The notes beneath the pieces are model-generated. The model did no database searches. It saw only the letters and a list, made by a program, of their open reading frames with translations, and was not told the DNA's origin. This document shows, in pieces, positions 18,179 to 27,829 of a stretch of 40,721 bases of DNA (position 1 is its first letter; the number at the start of each line of letters is the position of its first letter). This stretch comes from an uncultured Anaerolineales bacterium (lineage in GTDB: Bacteria > Chloroflexota > Anaerolineae > Anaerolineales > UBA4823): positions 1-40,721 of the forward strand of contig CAIQJJ010000549.1 in NCBI GenBank assembly GCA_903872065.1, read 5' to 3'. The translations under genes were made by a program, and so were the position numbers.

Positions 18179-19570
18179 TTATTCATCTTTTCCGCTGCCG
18201 ATGGTGAAGAAAAATGTCGCCCCCTGGTTTGGCTGCGATTCGGCCCAGATACTGCCGCCGTGGACGGTGATGATGCGCTGGACAATGGCAAGGTTGATGC
18301 CAACCCCGTCGAATTCGCCGACGCGATGCAGGCGCTGAAACACGCCAAACAGCTTGTTGTAATACTGCATGTCAAAACCGACGCCGTTGTCGCGCACAAA
18401 ATAGATGATGGCTTCGCCCTGCGCTTGCGAGCCGATCTCAATATGCGGCTGTTGGCAGTTCCGGGTAAATTTCACCGCATTGTGGATCAGTTTTGCATAC
18501 ACCTTTTTAATCAGGCCCAGGTTTCCATAGAAAGATGGCAAATCGCCGATCACAATTTCAACCTGGCGCGTCTGGATCTCTTTTGCCAGAGCATTGATGA
18601 CCTCATGGACAATTTGGGTGGGCTCAATCAACTGTTGGGGCAGTGTCTGGTGTTTTACGCTGTGAAATTCCAGCAACCCGTCTACCAGTTGGCCCATATA
18701 AATGCTGTTGTCTCGAATGACTTCGAGTTTTTGAAGCGCTGCTCCTGGCAGTTCCCGCCCGTAATCTGCAAGAAGGATGGTAGCATAGCCATTGATCGCC
18801 CGCAGCGGAGAGCGTAAGTCATGCGAGACCGAGTAAGAAAAAATCTCCAATTGATAGCGGGTATGCTCAAACTGGTTAGTGCGCTCCTGGACGCGTTGTT
18901 CCAGTTCGGCGTTCAGCTGCTGCGCCCGTTTTTCAGCAATCAAGCGCTGCTGAATTTCTTCTTCGAGCCTGGCCTTGATGATGCGCTGCTCTTCAAGCTC
19001 TTTTGCGATGCGATACTGGTTTTGGAATAAGCGCTCGACCAGGGCGCGGACGATGATCGCGGTGCTGACGATAATCATAGTGACCGTGAAGAAATCGCCG
19101 GGGACGCTTTGGGAGAAGGTTTGGGGGATATAGAAATGGTATAGTTCCCCAAAAACCAGCCAGGCGACGCAGGCAATTGTGACCAGGGTCAGAAAAGCCA
19201 GGGTTTTTCGCTGAACCACCAGGCTGGCAACGAGCAAAATCAGGGCATAAGCCATGTTGCCGATGTGATGAATGCCCAGTCCGAAGGTGGCGATGAATGT
19301 CAACAGGATAATTAAGGTCAGCGCAATAAAAATGACCGCCCACTCAAATTGTTGGCGGCGGATCAAGAAATAGGCGAGAAAAACAAAGGGGATTGCGACG
19401 CTCAAGACAACGGGGGTGAAGTGATCCTGGTTGGCAACGGCGATAAAAATTCCCGCCATCAGGGCCAGTTGGGTGACAAACAGAAACCAGGAAAACATCC
19501 GTTTGACGGCGCGCAAGTCGCCATAGGCTTCGAGCGGCGGCTTGTGAGGGTCAAAAGTAGGAAGCGTCAT
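18179..19570 (-). CDS. Membrane histidine kinase (last gene of signalling operon)
   Basis: The 463-residue protein has about six TM helices (25-175), a coiled coil (180-240), a HisKA domain with phospho-acceptor H250 in 'FSYSVSHDLRSPLRAINGY', and a HATPase domain with 'NAVKFT' and 'DNGVGFD'. The ATP-lid motif usually written GxGxGLAIV reads 'GVGINLAIV', with Asn for the last Gly, so catalysis may be weakened. No PAS, GAF or HAMP domain is seen, so sensing should be through the TM region. The start overlaps the previous stop by 4 bp. It is closely related in layout to its upstream neighbour. It ends 17 bp from the convergent GH43 stop, without a clear terminator. Confidence 0.9.
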   Translation of the reverse strand: MTLPTFDPHKPPLEAYGDLRAVKRMFSWFLFVTQLALMAGIFIAVANQDHFTPVVLSVAIPFVFLAYFLIRRQQFEWAVIFIALTLIILLTFIATFGLGIHHIGNMAYALILLVASLVVQRKTLAFLTLVTIACVAWLVFGELYHFYIPQTFSQSVPGDFFTVTMIIVSTAIIVRALVERLFQNQYRIAKELEEQRIIKARLEEEIQQRLIAEKRAQQLNAELEQRVQERTNQFEHTRYQLEIFSYSVSHDLRSPLRAINGYATILLADYGRELPGAALQKLEVIRDNSIYMGQLVDGLLEFHSVKHQTLPQQLIEPTQIVHEVINALAKEIQTRQVEIVIGDLPSFYGNLGLIKKVYAKLIHNAVKFTRNCQQPHIEIGSQAQGEAIIYFVRDNGVGFDMQYYNKLFGVFQRLHRVGEFDGVGINLAIVQRIITVHGGSIWAESQPNQGATFFFTIGSGKDE

Positions 19571-20943
19571 TTTTCCCCTTTGTAGGATAAGGTGAAGTAG
19601 AAAGTGGCGCCCTTTCCAGGTTCGGCTTCAGCCCAAATGCGCCCGCCATGCCGTTCAACGATGCGCCTGACGATGGCCAGGCCGATGCCGTTGCCTTCAA
19701 AATCATTGTGCAGCCTTTGGAAGACCTCAAAGAGGCGATCGGCGTACTGCATGTCGAACCCCACGCCGTTGTCGCGGACAAAATAGATGATCTCGTCGCT
19801 TTGTTGGACGCTGCCAATTTCAATGTGGGCTGCAGGGCATTTGCCGGTATATTTAACCGCATTCCCAATCAGGTTCGCATAGACTTGCTGGATCAAGCCA
19901 GGGTCGCCAGTGGCAGTGGGAGTATCCTCCAGGATCCACTCAATTTGACGATCAGTGGTTTCGGGGGCAAGAAAATCCACAACCGATTGGGCGATCGTTT
20001 TCAAGTCGAGAACCTCCACGTTAAGCGGTTTGCGTCCCAGGCGAGCAAAGTCCAAAAGATCATCAATGATATGGGTCATTTTGTTGCCAGATACCATAAT
20101 TTTTTGTAAGTAACTGCGCCCCATGGGGTCGAGTTGATCTGAAAAATCTTTGTTCAAAATTCTGGAAAAACCGTTGATGGCGCGCAGAGGCGCACGCAGG
20201 TCATGCGAAACGGAGTAGGAAAAGGATTCGAGCTCTTTGTTGGCAAATTCGAGCTGGGCGGTGCGCTCACGAACGCGATGTTCGAGTTCTTCGTTAAGCT
20301 GGCGGATTTGCGCTTCGGCGCGCTGACGTTCAAGCAGTTCCTGGTGCAGTTCGGCGTTCAAGCGCTGGGTGTTGACGAGTATCTCTTTGATCTGGGCCTG
20401 AGTTCTGCGGATTTGCTCAAGGTCGTGTTCCTGGCTATCCTGAATAACCCAGATGATCAGGCTGGCAAGGGCCATGAAAAGAGCAACCGGTAAGAAGACC
20501 GATACATCATTTGCCCGAATGGTGGGGCGGGTGAAACCATTGGCCTGCGAGTAAGCGACGAGCAGCAGGGAAAGAATCGCGGCGAGGAAAAGCCAGGGTG
20601 TGGCGCGCTTGTTGAGCAGCATCGTACCAAGCAGGATGAAGAGCGGGTAGCCCACGATGCCGGGGTCAAACAGCCCGTCCCCATCGAAGATACTGTAGGT
20701 AATGACGCCCAAAACCGATGTGAGAAGTAAAACGATGGCAAGCAGGCGATGTTTGCGACTGTTCAGGTAAACACTGACGAGGCAGGTGATACCACAACCG
20801 AAAATTGCAGCAGCGGAACGCCATTCGGACAGGTTGATATTGAAAACACCAAACAAGATTGTGACGACAAAGACAATCCACAGCGTGGCGGTCAGTGTGC
20901 GGTTGCGGCGGTGAGCGATGTATGAGTTTTCGATGTCAGTCAT
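19567..20943 (-). CDS. Membrane histidine kinase
   Basis: The 458-residue protein has about six TM helices (18-168), a coiled coil (175-240), HisKA with H247 in 'FSYSVSHDLRAPLRAINGF', and a complete HATPase domain ('NLIGNAVKYTGK', 'DNGVGFDMQYADRLFEVFQR', 'GNGIGLAIVRRIVERHGG'). The kinase half is of the type often found after phytochromes and PAS arrays. Its catalytic motifs are intact, unlike those of its downstream paralogue, so the two may work as an active/weak pair. The 4-bp ATGA overlaps on both sides indicate strict co-translation. Confidence 0.92.
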   Translation of the reverse strand: MTDIENSYIAHRRNRTLTATLWIVFVVTILFGVFNINLSEWRSAAAIFGCGITCLVSVYLNSRKHRLLAIVLLLTSVLGVITYSIFDGDGLFDPGIVGYPLFILLGTMLLNKRATPWLFLAAILSLLLVAYSQANGFTRPTIRANDVSVFLPVALFMALASLIIWVIQDSQEHDLEQIRRTQAQIKEILVNTQRLNAELHQELLERQRAEAQIRQLNEELEHRVRERTAQLEFANKELESFSYSVSHDLRAPLRAINGFSRILNKDFSDQLDPMGRSYLQKIMVSGNKMTHIIDDLLDFARLGRKPLNVEVLDLKTIAQSVVDFLAPETTDRQIEWILEDTPTATGDPGLIQQVYANLIGNAVKYTGKCPAAHIEIGSVQQSDEIIYFVRDNGVGFDMQYADRLFEVFQRLHNDFEGNGIGLAIVRRIVERHGGRIWAEAEPGKGATFYFTLSYKGEK

Positions 20944-23711
20944 TGGTCAATCAGCCTTTTTAAGAAAACCTCCACGACTTGTGGATCAAAATGCTTGCCG
21001 GCCTGGGCAGCAAGGTATTCAGCAACCTGCTTTTGCGGCCAACCAGAACGGTAGGGCCGGTCATAGAGCAGGGCGTCCCAAACATCTACAATGGCAAAAA
21101 TACGGGCAGCGAGGGGGATTTCTTCTCCTTTCAATCCACGGGGATAGCCAGTGCCATTCCATTTTTCGTGGTGGCAGTAGGGAATATCGAGGGCGGGCTG
21201 CAAATGGCGCACCTTTGAGAGCAGCTGGTAAGCATGGACAGGATGCTGGCGCATAATTTCCCATTCTCTTTCGGTTAACGAGCCAGGTTTTTGCAAGATG
21301 GAATCAGGAACGCCCATTTTACCAATATCATGCAGAATGGCGCCGCGGCGGATGTTATCCATTTGGCGCTCATCCAACCCAAATTCGTGAGCCAGTTTCA
21401 GGGTCATTTCAACGACGCGCTCAGAGTGTCCCATCGCTTCCTGGTTGCGCAATTCGAGGGCATGCGCCCAGCCTTCAAGCGCAGTATCATAGGCGCGGGC
21501 AAGTTCAAGGGCGTCGCGCTGGGTCTGCTCGTGCAGTGTGGCGCGACGGATCGCGTTGGCAGCAATATCGGCTACAGCCGAAAACACCTGCACATCTTTG
21601 AAAGAGATTTCTTTTTCACTGCCCACCCACAGGAAGCCGATCCGGCAGTCTTTTTCGGCAGAATCAACCGCCGCCACCAGATCCACCCCGGCGATGGAGC
21701 GCAAATTTCCCTTTGAGAAGGCGCTTGGGATCATGGAAAGCGCTTCGTCGTCAAGATTGTTGACGTGAAAGGGCTTGCGGGATTGCGCCAACACCTGGTT
21801 CAGGCCAGTGTCGGGCGATTGGTGGAAGTGGAGGGCTGATTTCCAGGGGCCAGAGGCCGCTTCGACGACTGAAAAGCCGGTCTCTGGATCAATCATCTCG
21901 ATAGAAACCGCGTCGCAATGGATCAGATGCTCCAACTGTTCGATGATGACTGGCATCATGCCGGCGCGAGAGGTGGAGGCTCGTAGGGCCGAACTGAGCG
22001 TAGCAATGGCGCGCATCTCATCTTCACGCTGTTTGCGCTCGCGGATATCGCGCGCAATGGCGGTGATGAAAGTTCCTGCGCCCGACTGCCACGTCGAAAG
22101 CGATAATTCGAGCGGGAATTCGTATCCGTCTTTGTTAACGCCGCTGGCTTCAAAGGCTCTGTTGATCAGTCCCTGGGGGTGGTTGGTCAGCACTTCGGCG
22201 GCGGCGCGCCAACTGCGCTCGCGAAATTGTTGGGGGATAATTTGCGCCATCGGTTGGCCAATGATTTCGGCGGCGCGATAGCCAAACATTTTTTCGGCGG
22301 CCTGGTTCCAAAACGTGATGGTTTGTTGGACATCCACTGTCAGGATGGCATCGTTGGCGTTTTGCACCACGGCGCGAAACTGCTCTTCGGCCTGTCGCAG
22401 GGCTTCTTCGGCGCGTTTTCGCTCGGTGATATCATGTACCAAGGCAATAACGCAGTCCTGTCCAAAATATGCGCCGCGATACAGCCGCACCTCCTGCGGG
22501 AAAACTTCGCCGCTGCTACGCAATCCCCAAAACTCCAACTGCTGCGGCTGACCGGCGAAAGCGCTCCTAATGAAGCCGGCGATTTTGAGCATATCGTTTT
22601 TGCCCGGCGCGCTCAGCACTTCGGGAGTGCGTCCAATAAAAAATTCTTTGGGGCGGCCGTACATTTTTAAAGCGCCTTCATTCATATCTATGAAACAACC
22701 CTGCGGGTCTTGAATGAAAATCCCATCGGCGACGCTGTTGAACAAGCCGTGATAACTGCGCTCAGAGGCTTTCAGAGCATCTTCTGCCTTTTTGCGAGAG
22801 GTGATATCGAGCAGGTTGCCCACAATCGCCGGGCGGCCATCCACTTCAGAGCGCACCCCTAGCACTTCGCCATAGATCACTTCGCCATTTTTGCACACCC
22901 CACGCAAGAAGTAATGGATGCTCTCTACCTCGCCGTCAATCCGCTGGCGGATGTTTTCGGCGACAACAGGCTGGTCATCCAGGTGCGTGATTTGCAGCGG
23001 GCTGGCGCCGATCAGTTCATCGGGTTGGTAGCCGAAAAAGCGCGCCAGCGCCGGGTTGACATATTTGAACAGACCGTCCTGGATGATGTACATCCCAATC
23101 AACGAATCTTCGCTCAAGGCGCGAAAACTGCTGGCCTGTGAAGCCAGGGCCTGTTGGGCCTGCTTGCGTCTCTTTTCTTCCGTTTTGGAATGAATGCCAA
23201 AGGCGATATCCGCGGCGATTTCTTGCAAAAATTCAACTTCCTGGTCGTCGAAAGCGTCCGCCTCGCCAGCAAAGACATTCAGCACCCCCACCAGGCAGTC
23301 CTCGTGGATTAATGGCGCAGCAATGGTGCTGACCAGACCAGCGCCGGCCAGTTCATCTCTCCACGGAGCGTAACGCTCATCTTGATAGATGTCGGCGCAC
23401 AGCGTGGCTTCCAAAGTTTGAGAGGCGATTGCACAAGGCATGGTGCGAGACCGCTCAAACGTGGCAGAGCGGATCATTTTTCGCAGCACATCCAGCCCAT
23501 TCCCCGCCTGGGATACGAGACGCAAACGGGCCGCCGCCGGTTGACCAATCCATACGCAGCGGTATTCTCGCGTTTTCACCAGGAACTTGCAAATTTCGTC
23601 CATCAGACGCTGAGGGTCGTCTTCGCGGGCAATCAGCCGGTTGAGGTCGCGGGCGGTCTGAAGAACCTGGATCGTCTGCTGTGAATACAAAGTTTCGCAG
23701 GAATTGTTCAT
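20940..23711 (-). CDS. GAF-PAS-PAS-PAS-GAF-HD-GYP cyclic-di-GMP phosphodiesterase
   Basis: The 923-residue soluble protein has a GAF domain (about 15-175), three PAS domains (about 195-305, 315-430, 440-560), a second GAF (about 575-725) and an HD-GYP domain (about 740-920). HD-GYP enzymes degrade cyclic-di-GMP. Visible metal-site residues include H762 in 'GHSERV', H794-D795 in 'ILHDIGK', H823 and 'HHE' (847-849). The signature HHExxDGxGYP reads 'HHEKWNGTGYP', with Asn for Asp. It starts 6 bp after the cyclase gene and overlaps the next kinase by 4 bp. It probably sets local cyclic-di-GMP in response to several ligands or redox cues. Which ones cannot be told. Confidence 0.92.
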   Translation of the reverse strand: MNNSCETLYSQQTIQVLQTARDLNRLIAREDDPQRLMDEICKFLVKTREYRCVWIGQPAAARLRLVSQAGNGLDVLRKMIRSATFERSRTMPCAIASQTLEATLCADIYQDERYAPWRDELAGAGLVSTIAAPLIHEDCLVGVLNVFAGEADAFDDQEVEFLQEIAADIAFGIHSKTEEKRRKQAQQALASQASSFRALSEDSLIGMYIIQDGLFKYVNPALARFFGYQPDELIGASPLQITHLDDQPVVAENIRQRIDGEVESIHYFLRGVCKNGEVIYGEVLGVRSEVDGRPAIVGNLLDITSRKKAEDALKASERSYHGLFNSVADGIFIQDPQGCFIDMNEGALKMYGRPKEFFIGRTPEVLSAPGKNDMLKIAGFIRSAFAGQPQQLEFWGLRSSGEVFPQEVRLYRGAYFGQDCVIALVHDITERKRAEEALRQAEEQFRAVVQNANDAILTVDVQQTITFWNQAAEKMFGYRAAEIIGQPMAQIIPQQFRERSWRAAAEVLTNHPQGLINRAFEASGVNKDGYEFPLELSLSTWQSGAGTFITAIARDIRERKQREDEMRAIATLSSALRASTSRAGMMPVIIEQLEHLIHCDAVSIEMIDPETGFSVVEAASGPWKSALHFHQSPDTGLNQVLAQSRKPFHVNNLDDEALSMIPSAFSKGNLRSIAGVDLVAAVDSAEKDCRIGFLWVGSEKEISFKDVQVFSAVADIAANAIRRATLHEQTQRDALELARAYDTALEGWAHALELRNQEAMGHSERVVEMTLKLAHEFGLDERQMDNIRRGAILHDIGKMGVPDSILQKPGSLTEREWEIMRQHPVHAYQLLSKVRHLQPALDIPYCHHEKWNGTGYPRGLKGEEIPLAARIFAIVDVWDALLYDRPYRSGWPQKQVAEYLAAQAGKHFDPQVVEVFLKRLIDQ

Positions 23712-23717
23712 AGGCGC

Positions 23718-26700
23718 CTAATGGGGCAAAAATTCATCCAATGTCAGGTCAATGATCTGCTCCAGGGTCAATTCTTTCCCCTCGCGGCGGGCCTCGTCGA
23801 ACATCGGCTCACCGATCTCCTGGCAGACAGAGGTGATCACTTGATCATAAAGCGGGCGGACAATGGCTTTGATGTGATAATGGGGGCCGATTGCATTTTG
23901 CACGCTTCCAATCAGTTGGGCGGCGCGCCAGGGATCTCCCAGAGTCAAAAAGACCCTGGCCAGGCCGATCAAATTGCAGATGGTTCCGGGTTTCTGGCCG
24001 GTTTCACGATAAAGTTTCAGACTTTCAAGCATCGTCTGCTGCGCTTCAACAATGTCGTTCCGGGCAAGTGCGACCAGCCCCAGTCCCAGGCGCGCATGCC
24101 CCTGGTTGACTTTATGGCCCAGTTCCTCGGCGCGGGCCGCAGCTTCAGAAAAATAGTCGATCGCCCGCGCGTACTCTCCCCGGCAAAGGGCTACTTCACC
24201 CAGGTTGTTCAAGGACATGATCATACCGGCTTTGTCACCCAATGCTCGCCTGAGTTTCAAACCCTCCTCATGCAGGCCCTGCGCGGCCGAGTAATCGCCC
24301 TGCTCACACGCCAACATCCCTATATTGTTCAAGGAGCGGGCAATGCCCGCCTGGTCTCCGATTTCACTACGCAGTGCCATGCTCTCTTCGTACAACGAAC
24401 GGGCGACAAGGAAATCATCCTGGACATAGGCCATCAATCCCAAGTTGTGCAGAGCATCGGCAATGCCCTGCTTATCGCCCATTTCGCGGCGTAGTTCGAG
24501 CGTTTTGGCATAAAGCGGGCGAGCTTCGGCATACTTCCCTTCATTCCAAGAAATCGTTCCCAACACCTGGAGGGATTGGGCAATACCCTGTTGATCATTC
24601 AGTTCGCGAGCGTACATAAGACCATCGTTGATGTAACAACGCGCCGAGATATAATCGCCAATCTGCAAATAAACGGTTGCCAGTTCAATCAAAACCTGCA
24701 CCATCCCGGCGCGATTCTTGGCGACCTCCAGATTGTCGCGCGCATTTTGCAGCCAGAAAACCGCGGAGGTGTAATGGGCGCTCAGGCGCATGAATTTCCC
24801 AAGCGCCAACTGGCAACTGGCCAATGACGCCGGCTGGTTTCCATCTTCAGCCAGCGCCAGCGCGTCGTTATAATGGCTTTCGGCCTGCTCCCACTGTCCC
24901 ACCAGTTCAAGCACCACCCCCCACTTGAGATGCAAGTCAATGCGGTCTTGCGGTTCCGTCAGAAGCGGCAGCAGGCGGAAAAAATAACCGAGCGCGGCAT
25001 CGTTGGCAAAGCTGGCCTGGGCTGCATCGCCGGCTTTGCGCAAATAATCCATCTTCTTGGGCAGGTTATCGCTCTGACTGTAGTGATGGGTCAACAGATT
25101 GAGAATGGACGGGGTGGGGTAGTAATTCAGTTCGAGATAGCGCGCCATCTGTTCGTGCAGCTGGGCGCGGCGGCTGTAGGGCATACTCTCATAAACCACG
25201 GTGCGGGTGATGGCATTCTTAAAGTCATAAGCCTGTTCGGTTTCAGGCGCATGGGCTGGCAGAGGCAGGCGAGTAATAAGCCCCTCGGTCTCCAGTTCGT
25301 CCAGGCTTTTGCGCAGTTGCGCCGAATCATCCAGCGCGGGGTAACAGCCGCTCAACCATGCGGAGCGGAAGGTGCGCCCGGCAATGCTGGCGACGCGCAG
25401 CGCCATCTTTTGCCGCTCTGGCAGGTGGTCAATGCGCCCCAGGATGAGCGTGTGCAGGCTGTCGGGGAGTTCAATTTCCTGCGAAACGGTCAACTGTTCC
25501 AGCACAAACGGGTCATAGGGATTTAACTCATGATCGTGCAGGTAATTGATCAATTCTTCCAGGTAAAACGGGTTGCCCTGTGTGCGCTCCATCAGCGTAT
25601 CGAGCAGGCCGTGGGGGATAACCCCCTCGCCTTGCGGATACAGTTCGGCCAGTTTGGCGCTGGCGATGCGCGAACATTCCGATCGCGAAAGCTCAGACAG
25701 GCTGATGCGCGTATAGTGCGGCAGCGACTCGACGCGGGCCGCGCGCAGCCACTCCAGGTAGGGCGGACGATAAGCCAGAGCGATCATCACCCGCGCATTG
25801 ACCACAGACTGGGCAATGTCTTCGAGCAAATCGTGCGAAAGCGCGTCCATCCAGTGGGCGTCTTCCACCACAATCAACACCGGTTCGGTTTGGGCGGCGG
25901 CTTTCAAACAGTCTTGCAGCAGGTTGTGCAGGATATTTTTGCGGCTCTTCGGGTCGAGCGATTGGGTAAAAGCATTATAGGTGAACGCCTCCGGGTGATC
26001 CAGCACCTGACCAAGCAGCGGCAAGGCCTCGGCGCGGTGAGGCGCAAGCGAGCGCAGTTTCTCTGTCAGAGTCAGGTTCACCTTGGCCGGGGTGAAACTG
26101 GCATCCACGTCAAAGAATGAGTTCCAAACCGGCTTCCACATCAGATATGGACTGTCCACCCCATCCGATTGACAGCCCCCGGAATAGCCAATGAAACCCT
26201 TGCGCCGCGCCATGCGAATCATTTCGGCCAGCAAACGCGATTTCCCCACCCCGGCGTCGGCGACAATCCCCAACACCTGCCCATGTCCCCGGCGGGCTTC
26301 GTCCAGCCTGGCCTCGATTTGCTCCAGTTCTGCCTGCCGCCCCACAAATGGCAGCGAAAAAGTCTGCTCTTGCAAACGGACGGCGCGGCGGGTCTGGAGA
26401 CCGGTCACAGCAACGACTGGGATCTGACTGCTCTTCCCTTTGACGGTGGCCGGCAAGTGGGGTTTGATCACCGCCAGGTTCGAAACGGCATATTGGGCGC
26501 GCCCGCTCAACAAAATCTCGCCTGGCGCGGCAATTTCCATCAGGCGCGCCGCCAGGTTCACATCATCGCCCAGCACGCTAAACGTCCGGCGGGTGGTTCC
26601 ACCATAGACGCCCACATACTGCACCCCTCGGCTCAACCCAATTTGCACCGGTTTTAGAAATTTCAACTTCCCGGCCATATCCCGAATCTGAATAGCCGTC

Positions 26701-27788
26701 TTCACCGCGCGGTGGAGGTCATCTTCATGCGTCACCAGCGCCCCAAAAGCGATAAACGCATAACTGCCCTTATCGCCTACTGAAACCGAGAGCAGTACGC
26801 CGCCATATTCCAGCATAATGGACTGCAGAGAGCGCAGGAACTGATCCAGTTGCGGCGCGGCGGCCGGGGAATCATAATTGATGCCGGTAAAACGGACAAA
26901 CATTGCCACACAGGGGCGGAACTCCGCCAGGAAATCCCCATGCCCGGCGAGTTCTTTTTCGAATACGGTGGATGGCAGCCAGGAACGCACTGCAATGGGC
27001 GCGGCGGATTTGGCGACAGCCCAGCCTGTCCTGGCGACCGCCTTCTGGATTGACAGGGTTTTCATCGCGCTGGAAAGCATTCCTGCCGCCTGCTGCGCCG
27101 CAGCAGGATTCAACACGGCAAACTTTTCCTGGGTAATGGGCTGTACCCGCCACCCAAGCGCCGCCGGCCTTATGAATAGTTTTTCCAACACTCCAGCCGT
27201 TTCTGCGTCGAGCAGAGTTTCCCCGCCGGCGGCCAGTTGTTCCCCGGCGGCCATGCGGTCGAGCGTCCCCCCGCCCAGCACATCCAAGGCCTGGATTTCC
27301 GGGTCGCCCACAATGAACCGGCGCGCCATGCCGCTGGCAATGCCAATTTTCAAGGTTAAGGTCGGAGTGCTGACCGGCAGTGTGATTGTGGACAGGCTGC
27401 GCATCACCGTTTGCATTGCCAACCCACAAGCCAGCGCCCGCAGAGACGAGTGATAACGCTGAAGCAGCTTATTTTCGCCATCTAAAAATTCCACATCATC
27501 GTTCTGGTCGAACCAGCAGGTGATGGCATCCCCGGCAAACCCGATAACGCTTCCGCCATAATGCTCTACCTCGGCAACCAACATCGTAAAAATGGAATTC
27601 AGATTGCGAGTCAGCACTTCGGCGCCAAAACGGCGGCCCAGGGTATCGCGCAAATTTTCAGTCAGCGAAGTGAATCCCGAAAGGTCGGCAATCAAAGCCG
27701 CCCCAAACATGCGATCGGGAAGCATCTCGCCGCGCGACAGCGCACGCAAACGATCTTGAGGGAGGTAAGTGAGGAGACGAGTATTCAT
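23718..27788 (-). CDS. Tandem class III cyclase domain-AAA ATPase-TPR protein
   Basis: The 1356-residue protein, counted from ATG 27788, resembles soluble adenylyl cyclase. A TTG at 27842 would add 18 residues. The first cyclase domain keeps both metal Asps, D35 in 'IADLSGFT' and D87 in 'GFAGDAITCWF'. The second ('CVAMFVRFTGINYD', 'SVSVGDKGSYAFIAFG', 'GDDVNLAARL') lacks the first metal Asp, as in a regulatory or pairing half. A STAND/AAA domain follows, with P-loop 'GIVADAGVGKSR' (507-518) and 'LIVVEDAHW' as Walker B. The last 400 residues are TPR repeats of about 40 residues ('LHNLGLMAYVQDDFLVARSLYEES' style). Such proteins either make cAMP or act as signal-gated scaffolds. No ribosome binding site marks the start clearly. 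Confidence 0.9.
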   Translation of the reverse strand: MNTRLLTYLPQDRLRALSRGEMLPDRMFGAALIADLSGFTSLTENLRDTLGRRFGAEVLTRNLNSIFTMLVAEVEHYGGSVIGFAGDAITCWFDQNDDVEFLDGENKLLQRYHSSLRALACGLAMQTVMRSLSTITLPVSTPTLTLKIGIASGMARRFIVGDPEIQALDVLGGGTLDRMAAGEQLAAGGETLLDAETAGVLEKLFIRPAALGWRVQPITQEKFAVLNPAAAQQAAGMLSSAMKTLSIQKAVARTGWAVAKSAAPIAVRSWLPSTVFEKELAGHGDFLAEFRPCVAMFVRFTGINYDSPAAAPQLDQFLRSLQSIMLEYGGVLLSVSVGDKGSYAFIAFGALVTHEDDLHRAVKTAIQIRDMAGKLKFLKPVQIGLSRGVQYVGVYGGTTRRTFSVLGDDVNLAARLMEIAAPGEILLSGRAQYAVSNLAVIKPHLPATVKGKSSQIPVVAVTGLQTRRAVRLQEQTFSLPFVGRQAELEQIEARLDEARRGHGQVLGIVADAGVGKSRLLAEMIRMARRKGFIGYSGGCQSDGVDSPYLMWKPVWNSFFDVDASFTPAKVNLTLTEKLRSLAPHRAEALPLLGQVLDHPEAFTYNAFTQSLDPKSRKNILHNLLQDCLKAAAQTEPVLIVVEDAHWMDALSHDLLEDIAQSVVNARVMIALAYRPPYLEWLRAARVESLPHYTRISLSELSRSECSRIASAKLAELYPQGEGVIPHGLLDTLMERTQGNPFYLEELINYLHDHELNPYDPFVLEQLTVSQEIELPDSLHTLILGRIDHLPERQKMALRVASIAGRTFRSAWLSGCYPALDDSAQLRKSLDELETEGLITRLPLPAHAPETEQAYDFKNAITRTVVYESMPYSRRAQLHEQMARYLELNYYPTPSILNLLTHHYSQSDNLPKKMDYLRKAGDAAQASFANDAALGYFFRLLPLLTEPQDRIDLHLKWGVVLELVGQWEQAESHYNDALALAEDGNQPASLASCQLALGKFMRLSAHYTSAVFWLQNARDNLEVAKNRAGMVQVLIELATVYLQIGDYISARCYINDGLMYARELNDQQGIAQSLQVLGTISWNEGKYAEARPLYAKTLELRREMGDKQGIADALHNLGLMAYVQDDFLVARSLYEESMALRSEIGDQAGIARSLNNIGMLACEQGDYSAAQGLHEEGLKLRRALGDKAGMIMSLNNLGEVALCRGEYARAIDYFSEAAARAEELGHKVNQGHARLGLGLVALARNDIVEAQQTMLESLKLYRETGQKPGTICNLIGLARVFLTLGDPWRAAQLIGSVQNAIGPHYHIKAIVRPLYDQVITSVCQEIGEPMFDEARREGKELTLEQIIDLTLDEFLPH

Positions 27789-27829
27789 AAGGCAAAAGAA
27801 AGGATCTGCCAGAGAAAGATAGACATCTT

